Made by a program: the position numbers and the translations under genes | NCBI GenBank assembly: GCA_045576295.1 | Contig: JAZNGF010000006.1 | Coordinates: forward strand, 1 to 28,342 | Source of the DNA: CAVALG01 sp045576295 | GTDB lineage: Bacteria > Bacillota > Clostridia > Oscillospirales > Acutalibacteraceae | Direction: 5' to 3' | DNA length: 28,342 nucleotides | The notes under the pieces: generated by a model | Seen by the model: only the letters and a program-made list of their open reading frames with translations | Database searches by the model: none | Told to the model about the DNA's origin: nothing | Shown here: positions 17,026-27,000 of the stretch, piece after piece | Layout of the letters: each line of letters begins with the position of its first letter | Numbering within the stretch: position 1 is the stretch's first letter

Positions 17026-17149
17026 ACCTATATTGCTCGTAACAAAAAGTAATGTGTTATATTTAAAAAAATAAGGCCTGGGGGGACAACTAAGTTAGCC
17101 GTTTCCCCACTATTTATCTCAGTGAAACCCATAAAATCAATTAACCTTG

Positions 17150-17186
17150 TTGATTTTTTTGATATTTGTATTATAATAGTTATAAT
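17150..17186 (+). promoter_or_regulatory. Two overlapping promoters for plsY
   Basis: TTGATT (17150-17155), 16 bp, TATAAT (17172-17177), and, shifted by 9 bp, TTGATA (17159-17164), 16 bp, TATAAT (17181-17186). Both lie 55-70 bp before the plsY start. An A/T-rich hairpin ending in a T-run (about 17134-17160) just upstream may terminate read-through from the pseudogene. Confidence 0.7.
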
Positions 17187-17241
17187 ATGTCGAAATAGTA
17201 ATTACGATATTTTACAGTTATACATGATAAGGTGAAACAAG

Positions 17242-17925
17242 ATGAAATATATAACATGCATGATTTTAGGGTATTTGATAGGCACATTTAACCCTTCGTT
17301 TTTCATTGCGAAAAGAAGAGGTTTCGATATTCGCACAAAGGGTTCGGGCAATGCCGGTGCTTCTAATGCGGTGATTCTTTTTGGAAAGCTGCGCGGCTTT
17401 ATTTGCGCCATTACCGATATAGCAAAGGCTTATTTGGCACTATTTATAACAGAGTACCTTTTCCCGAATTTCAAATTCGCATTTATAATAACAAGTGTTT
17501 TCTGCGTAATTGGCCACATATTCCCATTTTATATGAAATTCAAAGGCGGAAAAGGGCTTGCCTGCCTTGGCGGTATGATACTTTACTTCAATTGGAAGGT
17601 ATTCTTAATTATGCTTGCGGCAGAAGTTGTTATTGTGCTTGTTACCGACTACATCTGTTTCGTGCCGATTACCGCATCCTTTGCGTTTCCTATTGTTTAT
17701 GGCTCAATGGAAGGCGATGTTTGGGGGGCACTTATTCTTTACGTTATTACTTTAATTATATTTGTTAAACACATTGAAAACATTAAAAGAATACGCCAGG
17801 GCACCGAAATGCATATTAGCTTCCTTTGGAAGCCTGAGGCAGAAATGGAACGAATGAAAAATAACATTTCAGCAGATGAAGCAGTTATTGAAGAACATTT
17901 TTCAGGTGCAAAGGCAATAAAGTAA
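17242..17925 (+). CDS. plsY: Glycerol-3-phosphate acyltransferase PlsY
   Basis: Integral membrane acyltransferase that transfers the acyl group from acyl-phosphate to sn-glycerol-3-phosphate, giving lysophosphatidic acid, the first step of phospholipid synthesis. The three conserved loop motifs are recognisable: GSGNAGASN at residues 34-42 (usual form GSGNxGATN), MKFKGGKGLA at 98-107, and the C-terminal KHIENIKRI.QGTE segment. At least five hydrophobic segments fit the multi-spanning fold. The 227 residues are slightly longer than the usual ~200, because of a charged C-terminal tail of about 35 residues. AAGGTG lies 7 nt before ATG. It is monocistronic and convergent with the giant adhesin gene. 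Confidence 0.92.
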   Translation: MKYITCMILGYLIGTFNPSFFIAKRRGFDIRTKGSGNAGASNAVILFGKLRGFICAITDIAKAYLALFITEYLFPNFKFAFIITSVFCVIGHIFPFYMKFKGGKGLACLGGMILYFNWKVFLIMLAAEVVIVLVTDYICFVPITASFAFPIVYGSMEGDVWGALILYVITLIIFVKHIENIKRIRQGTEMHISFLWKPEAEMERMKNNISADEAVIEEHFSGAKAIK

Positions 17926-17941
17926 ATTAAAACAAAAATTA

Positions 17942-17979
17942 AAAAACAGGTGTTTGGATTAGCCGAATACCCTGTTTTT
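17942..17979. terminator. Bidirectional terminator between plsY and the giant adhesin gene
   Basis: A 9-bp inverted repeat (AAAAACAGG 17942-17950 with CCTGTTTTT 17971-17979) gives a T-run on both strands. It lies 16 bp after plsY and about 105 bp after the adhesin stop codon, so it can serve both convergent transcripts. Confidence 0.7.
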
Positions 17980-17985
17980 ATAAGT

Positions 17986-18021
17986 AAACAGCAGCGAGCT
18001 TTCGCCCGCTGCTGTTTGTTT
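17986..18021 (+). terminator. Second hairpin terminator in the convergent region
   Basis: A perfect 11-bp stem (17986-17996 with 18007-18017, AAACAGCAGCG/CGCTGCTGTTT) is followed on the plus strand by GTTTTG. It is G/C-rich and strong, backing up the previous element for plsY read-through. On the minus strand it is the first structure met by adhesin transcripts. Confidence 0.65.
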
Positions 18022-18083
18022 TGTGCTTATTTGTTTTACCAAACAATTCGCCAAGAAATAAAACACAAAGCCTTGATTAACAA

Positions 18084-21000
18084 TTATTCTTCTTCTGTTC
18101 TTCTCTTGCGTTCGATAACGGTTAAACCGAATATTACGCTACCGCTAACAAACATTAGAGCAAACCACATCCAAAGATTTGTGCTGTCGCCCGTTACAGG
18201 AGTGTCAACATACGAGGGAGTTTGCGTGGTAACAGCGTTAGATTCCAATGTATTAACACCGTTGAAAGCATTTGCCTTGTTAACAATGTTTGCGCCGAAG
18301 TCATTAACCTTCACCATAAAGGTAACGGTTTTGCTCTCACCTGCTGCCAAAGTAACGTTCCAGGTGAGCTTGCCGTCTTCAAAGATACCTCCATTGTCTG
18401 CAGAACCATCAACATAAGTTGTGTGTTCAGGAATAGTGTCGGTAAGCTTCACCTTGATAGCTTCGGTATCGGCATTATAATAAGTGAGTGTGTAAAGCAG
18501 GGTATCGCCTACATTCACCTTCTTGCCATCAACGCTAACAGTGGGATCATTTGCCATAAATACATCCTTTTCGAATGTATCCTCGTTGGTGTGGTTAACT
18601 ACGGTGTTGGTTTGATACTTATTCTCGCCGGTTTCAATAATTGCATTGTTCGCAACGATAGCATTTGGAGCGTTAACCTTAGCCTTAAAGCTAACAGTTA
18701 CTGTTGACTCATTTGCCACGCCGTTTATCTTCCAAACAATCTTACCGTCTTCATATATAGCGCCGTTATCAGCAGAATCCTCAACAAAGGTTAGGTGTTC
18801 AGAAAGTTCATCGGTAATTGTTACATCAACTGTTTCACCTGTGCGGTTTGTGTATGTGATAACATACTGCAATGTATCACCAGCACTAAGCCTCTTTCCA
18901 TCGATGCTAACGGTGGGTTCGCTTACCTTGAACACATCCTTATTATAAATATCAAGGTTGGTGTGGTTGGTAACAATATTGGAATCAATCTTGTTAATGC
19001 CATCGAAGCCTTGAGCTTGGTTGGTTATGGTTACATCAGAATCATCAACTATAACCCTAAAAGTAACTGTCTTGCTCTCATTAGCTGCCAAAGTGAGGTT
19101 CCAAGTAAGCTTGCCGTCTGTGAATATGCCGCCATTATCTGCAGAGCCATCAACATAAGTGGTATGCTCGGGGATCGTGTCGGTAATTACTAAATCGGCT
19201 GCCGTTTCACCAGAATTATTATAGGTGATGGTGTAAAGCAGGGTATCGCCAACGTTCACCTTCTTGCCATCAATGCTAACTGATGTATCATTTGCACTGA
19301 ATACATCCTTAACTATATGGTCAACAGGGTTGCTAACTTCGTTAGATGTATACTCGTTTGAACCCTCGGCAACGGTTGCCTGGTTAACAACAGTTGTGTT
19401 AGAACCGGTTACCTTAACAGCAAAGTTTACCTTAATAACATCATCAGGTGCAACATCATCGAAGCTCCAGGTTAATTTACCGCCTGCATATATGCCTCCA
19501 TTGTTGGCCGAGCCTTCAACATATTCGGTGTTAGCAGGGATAGCATCGGTAATGTTAACATCAACCTTTTCACCTGCATAGTTCTTGTAGGTGATGGTGT
19601 AAAGCAGGGTATCGCCTGCCTTCACCTTCTGGCCGTCGATGCTGATATCCGGCTCGTTAGCGTTATATACATCTTTAAGAACTATTATATCTTCATGCAC
19701 ATTGCGGAAGATAAGGTCATCCTTGCCCTTAACGCTTGTAACCTTCTCATTTGTGATTACCAATTCACCTTTACCGTTATCCTTAACAGTTAGTTCTATG
19801 GTATATACGTTAGTATCCCACTTAATAAAGCCCCAAAGAATATTGGCCTGCTCTTTAACTGTTAAGGTGTAGATTCCTTCCTCTGTAAAGGTAAGCTCAT
19901 CAAACACCACATTACCCTTATTATCGTTCTGCTTGGTTTGCTTATTGATACCTTCACCCGAAAGAACAAAGTCGAAGGTTTTCATCTCGTCGCCTTCATA
20001 AACCTTTGTTGCCTTAGGAGTATACTCTACGGGTTGTGCTGTGTAGGTATTATTAAAGATAGCACCCGTTACATATACTACATTGCTGTTAGGTGTTATT
20101 GTTAGGTTATCGTCAGATGTGGCGGTTACCTTAAGTGTGCCATCGCCATTGTCATCAACCTTAACGCTAAACCTATAATCTTCGGTTGAATAGGTTACAC
20201 CGCCAAGGCCGGTGTTTCTTTCCTTAAGCACGTAGTAATAGGTTTGGCCTAAATCATTCACGCTGTAACTTTGGGTTATTCCGAAAGCACCGGTTGCGCC
20301 GCTAACGGCAGAATCAGCAGGGGTTAGCCCCTCGATAATGTAATCACTACCGGTTTTATACAACTCAAACGTGAATTCTCTGCCGCCAAGATTGCTGCTT
20401 CCGTTAAGCGTTTTTGTGCCTTCAACACGAAGTGTAACCTCACCGCTCACGGCATAGGTGTTATTAAAGGTTACAGCGCCTGCATTACCAAAGTAGTCAG
20501 ACACAGCCGTAAGTGAACCGTTAAGGTTATCGGTTACGGTTACCTGAACCTTTTTGTCTTCAGTGTCGTAGGTTACGCCGCGGTAAACATATTTACCGCT
20601 TATTTGGGCCGCACCGCTTGGAACAACTTCCTTCACAACATAGTTATGAGTGCCTGCTTCATTATAGGTAATTGGAGCAAATTCAAACCTACCATCTGCA
20701 CCGTTGGTAACGGTTTGCAGTGCTTCACCCTGTGGTGCAAACCGATCATCGGCCGCATACAATTCAAATAGGAACTCGCCTTCTTTAATGGCTCTGTCGC
20801 CGCTAAGAGTCTTTTCACCCGAAATTACAACATCTGTAGTGGCCGCTGTGTAGGTATTGTTAAACTTCATTAAAGTGATATCAACACCATTAACATTAAA
20901 GATAACATTGCTTGCAATTAAGCCGCCTTCGCCGTTATCGTAAGCGGTAACGTAAGCTGTGTAAACGCGCTCATCGTAATCAACGCCTTTGTAAACAGTG

Positions 21001-24000
21001 TTAACAGCGCCATCAGGGATAACCTCTTTAACCGTGAAGGTATAGTTGCCGCTTTCGGTTAGCTCTATGTTTTCAAACACGAATTTTCCGCCAACATTCT
21101 TAACAGGCTCGCCAATTTGAGCGCCGCTATCATCAAGAAGCACAAATTCGAACTCGCCATCCTTCATTTCCCTTCCGGTTAATTCCTTTTCACCCGTTAT
21201 ATCAACCGTTACACTCTCTGTAATGGTGTAAATGTTTGTGAAGGAATCAAGGTTGCCGTTATAAGAAACTGTTGCGATAAGCTCGCCATAGCCGTTATCC
21301 TCAACGTGAACGGTTACTTTAAGCTCGGTTGTATCATAGGTAACACCCTTATAAACAGGCTTTCCGTTTACATATGCTGCACCTTCAGGGATAACCTCTT
21401 TAATAACATAATTGTAGTTTCCTGCTTTATCATAGGTTATGTCATCGAATGTAACAGAACCGCCAGCTGTGTTTGAAACGGTTTGCAGTTCTTCGCCCTG
21501 AACACCAAAGTTTGCATCAGCCGCGTATAATTCGAAATCAAATGCATTCGCTGTAAGGTTTTTGTTTTCTAAAATCTTGCGAACGCTAATAACCGCTTCT
21601 GTTTCCTTCGCAGTGTACACATTTTCGAATACAAGGTCAACCGGTGTTGTACTACCACTAAGTGTTATAACAGGCTCTAATGCCACCAAGGTACCCTCGG
21701 CCGTGTTATCTTCAACATCAACAGTTACGTTGTAAATAAGCTCGCTGTATGCAATACCGTTAAGCTTATTATTCTTCGCATCGGCAGGGATAACCTCTTT
21801 CACGGTAAAGTGATAGGTTCTTGCCTCATCAAGCGGGATATCCTCAAACTTGAAATTACCGTTTGCATCACTATGCGCTGTTGACACGTGGTTATTATCG
21901 GCATCATAAAGATAGAAAGTGAATGTTTCGCCTTCGCGAAGTTCTCTGCCTGTTAACACCTTCTTGCCAGGTAGGTCAAACGAAGTAGATGCGCCCTCAT
22001 AAGAGTTGCTGAAATTCAAGCCGCCATTAGGATAGGTAACATTTGCTTCTAAAGCGCCTGCCTTATTATCGGTAACCTTAACGGTTATCGGGTGTTCGGT
22101 TGTATCATAGGTAACACCCTTATACACCCATTTGCCGCCATCTTTAACCGCGCCATGAGGAATAACCTCTTTCACGATATAGCGATATGTGCCTGATTTT
22201 TCATAAGTGATAGCATCAAACGCAAAATTGCCGTTTAATTCGTTATAAACAGTTTGTAGCGCTTCGCCCTTGGCATTAAAATCTTCATCGGCCGCGTATA
22301 GTTCAAAATTGAACTCGCCTATAACGTCGCGCCCTGTTATAACCTTGCTGCCTTCAATAACGGCAGTAGTCGGTTCGGGCCTGTAACGGTTGCCGAAGGT
22401 GATGCTTTGAGCCGCAGCACCGCCCGACTTAGCCATGGTTACAACCGCGCTTAAATTACCAACACCATTATCGGATACCAGCACGCGGATATAATACAGG
22501 GTTGTATCATAAGCCACACCCTTGTCGCTTCCCAGATACTCACGCAGGATGTAGTAATGGTCGCCTGTTACGTCGTAATCCAGTTTGAAGCTGAAGGTGC
22601 CGTCTTTATCGTTTTCGGTTCCGCCTGTGTTGCTAACGCTTGCCACCATATTGCCAAAGGTTGTGAAGGTAGAGTTGGATTCGTAAAGCTCAAATGTGAA
22701 CTTATTAGCCGGAACCACAAGGTATTCTTCGGCATTCTCATCATACCAACTCTTGGTGCCGTCAAGTGTAACGCTGGTTGGGGTGAAATTATAATGGTTA
22801 GTGATAACAATCTGCGCTTCATCAATAAGAGCACCTGCGGCATTGCGGATAGTTTTTGTAACACTCAAGCCACCAACACCATTATCACTCACAATCACTT
22901 CTACAGTATAGGTTTCACCCGAATAAGTGATACCTTGGTAAACCCCGTTAACAGCATCCTTATGCGGGATTTCCTTGATGGTGTAAATATGGGTGCCTAT
23001 ATCATCAGCATCATAGCTTATTACAGGGAATGTGAAACGGCCGTTGGTTAGGTTTTTAACGGTGTGAATCGGGGCGCCGGAGGTATTATTACCCTCCCAA
23101 AGCCCAAATTCAAACTCACCAGCCAACATCTCGCGTTCAGGCAGCAGTTTAACACCACTGAACTGAACCTCTTCGGTTCCTGTGATGGTGTAAATATTGT
23201 TAAAGTTAATATTATCGGCTGAAACAGGTGTTGTTGAACCGTATTTAACAATGCTCGGAGCCCCACCCTTTACTCGAAGTTCTGTGAAGCCGGTTTGCTC
23301 ATTAACATACTTTTCAACTTCCACCGTGATGTGATATTCGCTAACATCATAGGTAACACCTGGGATTTGATTTTCAGCAGTGGGTATTACCTCTTTAGCC
23401 ACAAAGTAGTAAATACCTGGCGATGTAAACTCGGCAGGTGCAAAGGCAAACTTGCCGCTTTTAACAGAAACAGTTTGTAATGCATTACCGCGCGGTATGA
23501 AGGCTGCAGATGATTCATAAAGCTCGAACGAGAAGCTATCAGAATCTTTAACCTGCCTACCTGTTAAGGTTTTATTACCGCTAAGATTTATCTCGGTTTT
23601 AACATCCTTATAGGTGTTATTATGAACGGTTGTAATATGAATGGTATCATTTTCGTTTTGTCGGGTAAATGTTTTAACAGAGCTTTCATCGATTTCATTG
23701 TTCTCCATTTCCCAATAACGAACATTCGCCTTATGGTTTACGCTATCCCATGAAATTTCGAAAGCGCGAATCATGCTTTCATCATAATTCATACCTATTA
23801 TACGGTTGCCAACCGCAGGCGCAACCTCTCTCAAGTAATAGGTTACAGGGCCTGCGCTGAGCTCTTCAGCCGAAACAGGAAGCATTATGGTTGTTTTACC
23901 GTTTAAATCGGTAATTCCGTAATATTCAGTGGGTTTTGTGCCCGCCTTGTCGCTAAATAATGTGAATGTGAAGTCTGCCAACAAAGCATTTGGAACGTCG

Positions 24001-27000
24001 TTTCCGTTTTCGTCAACTACGTTTTTCTGAATATCGAGATAAACACGGTCTTCAGCCATAACGTTAGTGAAGTTTTTGGTAACTGTCCAGCCGTCTGCTG
24101 TCTCTTCAACAGGTGTGTTCTGGAAGCCTGTAACAGCAGATACCTCTAAAGCGCCGTCGGCATCTTGATCGGTAACAGTAACGGTGAACAAACCGATAGT
24201 ACGGTCATACGCCATATTTTCAATACGGTTGCTGCTGCCCTCTTCGGGGATTACTTCAACAACACGGAAGTAGTAGGTTCCAACCTCGTCGAACTCAACA
24301 GCGCTTACGGGGCTGCCGCTCGGCAGGTTGCCTAAATCAAAGCTGTAGCTGCGGTTATTCTCATACAGAGTCTTTTCAGCGAGTAGCGTGAATTCACCGC
24401 CTGCAAACTGTGTTGACTCATACAGTTGAACGGTAAAGCCTGCGTTATCGGGCCATTTATCGTTATTATTAGTTTGCACTGTCTTTGTGCCTTTAATAAT
24501 AACATTCGGGCCAGCAGCGGCGGGTTCATAGCTATTAACAACGCCAACAGTGTCAACATCATTTTCGGTTACAGTTTTGGTTTCATCCGAAAAGTCGGTT
24601 CTTACATAATTATAACCACTTGACAATTCACCTTCAGTAACCTTATAGGTAACGCCCTCAGGAATGTTCGAGAAAATTGCCGAATCGCCGTCTTTAAGCT
24701 CAAGGGTGCAAATATTAGTGCCCTGATTGAAGCTTTCACCCTCAGGTAAAACTATATCTTCGGTGCTGCTGAATTCTACATTTATCTTAAAAGTTTTGTT
24801 ATTATGAGCCGGCTGCGGAACAAAGCCTTGGGGATAGTTTACATCTTTACCCACAATAAGGCTGCCGTAGCCCCTTGCTGTGTTAACAAATTCAACAGGG
24901 GTTATGGTGTGGGCCGCAACAGTGCCTGTTGCATTGCTTGAAGAAGCTGTGTAATAACGGGTTTCTTCTTCTGTTACGGTGTAGGTAACACCTGCAGGAA
25001 TTCCGGTAACAACAACCGTTTCACCTGCCTTAAGCGTTACGGTTATAACATTACCGTTAACAGAATGAGCACCCTCTAAAACATTACCACCTGTATCGGT
25101 GATAACAGGGTTTGCAACAGCTTGACTTAAGGTTATGTTAAAGGTAAATTCGGTTGGCGCCTCAGGGTCATCAGAAACCTCTGCAATGGTTTTGCTTAAT
25201 GCAATACCCTGCGCCGGTGAAACTTCAAATGTACCGTTATTACCTAAGAAAGCAAAAACATTATATCCGTTATTGTCGTGCAGAACTAATGGATAGTTTG
25301 CATAGCTTAATGTTCCTGTTTCATTTCCATTCTTCGCTATTCTAAAACGTTCGGTTTCTTGGAATGGAGTCCCTGCAGGGATAAACCACTGGTTACCATC
25401 AGGCACTACTTTAGCAAGGGTAATATCGGAAACCGGCACATACTTGGTGGTAACCTTAACCGAATCACCACTCTTCTCATAAAACTTGCGAGCATGGTAG
25501 TAACCTGTGCCCGAAGGCGCCTCACTTCCTGTGTAGGGTGTGCCGTTTTCATCTATACAAAGCAGTGTTGTTTCGGTTACGTAATAACGGCTGTTATCGG
25601 CCGCCGGGTAAAAATGTGATTCGGTAACCAAATGTGTAAGCGGCTCGTCGTAATTTACCGGTCCGCCGTCGCCATCGCCCCATTTATTAGTGAAGAACTG
25701 ATAAGTACCATCGGCATGCTTGTGAACATGCCCACCTTCGCCGCCTATTGCCGCATAATCGGCAACTGCCTTTTCATATTCGGCAACCTTTTGGTTGATA
25801 TTCACTTCATTAATGTCAGAACGAAGCCCAACTTCAGCTAACAGCTGCAAGGGCGAAGCATCCTCGCGGGTTATTGACTTAGGTGCCGACAAATCGGTGC
25901 CTTCAAGTTCAATATTGTATATAACAGTAGGAATTAAGGAAGCGGGAATCTTATAGATAATGGTTTGGTCACCTGTGTAGATATTGGTGTGAACCATAAC
26001 TACCACGTGCATCATATCGCTGGCGCCCTCTTCGTTTACTTCTGCGCCGAGATAACCATAAGACTTATTAATATATTCAGCGCCTTCGGGAGCTGCTTCT
26101 ATTCCGTAACCGTCGCTCTCCTGCCAGAAACCTTTGTAGTTGCCGTTTCTGTCGGCATACCAACCTATATAGTTGCTGTATTCTGTAGCGCTTGTGTAGC
26201 TCAATTGCCCCGAGCTATAGGCAGATCGTATAAGCTGCTGAGCAACTGCGGTGTCGGTAATTCCAAGGCGCTCTTTAACCGTGCGCACAAGCTCATCGCC
26301 GTAATCTTTAGGGTTAGAGGAGCTGCCGAGGTTACCCTCGTTCATACTTTTTGCAAGCTCTGCGCCTGTGAAAATGCGGTCGCCTATAACCAAGCCTTTA
26401 ACGGACTTCACCTCCATTAAGCCGCCAAGCTTATCTTCAAAGGAGATATAACCATCAAGGTTAGCTTCGCCGCTTGAAACCAAGGTAACATACGGGGCGC
26501 CAACTGTTAGGCTATCAGCAATTTGTTTAAAAGCATCTTGCAGCTTAGTTGTATCAGAAGCCGAAAAATACTGTGTGGCATAAAGGCGATCATCAGCCGT
26601 AGTGAGCATACCATCTCTTGATTTATAAATGGTGTAGGTATCGCTATTTCCGTTTCTAACCGTAACCTGGCCCTGCCAGTTAGGGGTTGCGCTAATAAAG
26701 CTGTTCCAATAGTTATTAATTCTATCGCTTGAAGTTGAAGGGTTCAACAAAGCAGTAGCATAACGGTCGTTAGAGGTGCCAAGCCCCACTGTGTAGAATT
26801 TCACATCGTTAAGATTTATATCATATTTATCAGCCACTTTTGCCTTTATCCAGGCTGCAGTAAGCTGTGTAAGGAACGACATACGGTCGGCATTCGTTTC
26901 GTTGGTTGTTTCGGTTCCGTCACCAATGGTGGAGTTGCCGATATTATAATATGTATTGTCGGCAATTGTTGGGCGGCCGTCGGTCATTAACACAATTGCA

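Noticed and set aside
17078..17110. GGGGG...CCCC pairing with an internal AACTAAGTT palindrome between the fbp relic and plsY, possibly a structured RNA
   Set aside because: Pairing is short and loops are large; it matches no riboswitch or RNA family I recognise, and it lies upstream of the plsY promoters.
22557..23051. Long plus-strand open frame (164 codons) opposite the giant adhesin, plus several others such as 25965-26420 and 27240-27533
   Set aside because: They lie wholly inside the adhesin gene on the other strand, have no ribosome site or recognisable domain, and their composition mirrors the repeats.
18215..24515. Regularly spaced similar DNA blocks that could suggest a CRISPR array or satellite repeat
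   Set aside because: Spacing is about 330-450 bp, the blocks are diverged and stay in frame, and they encode repeated protein domains.
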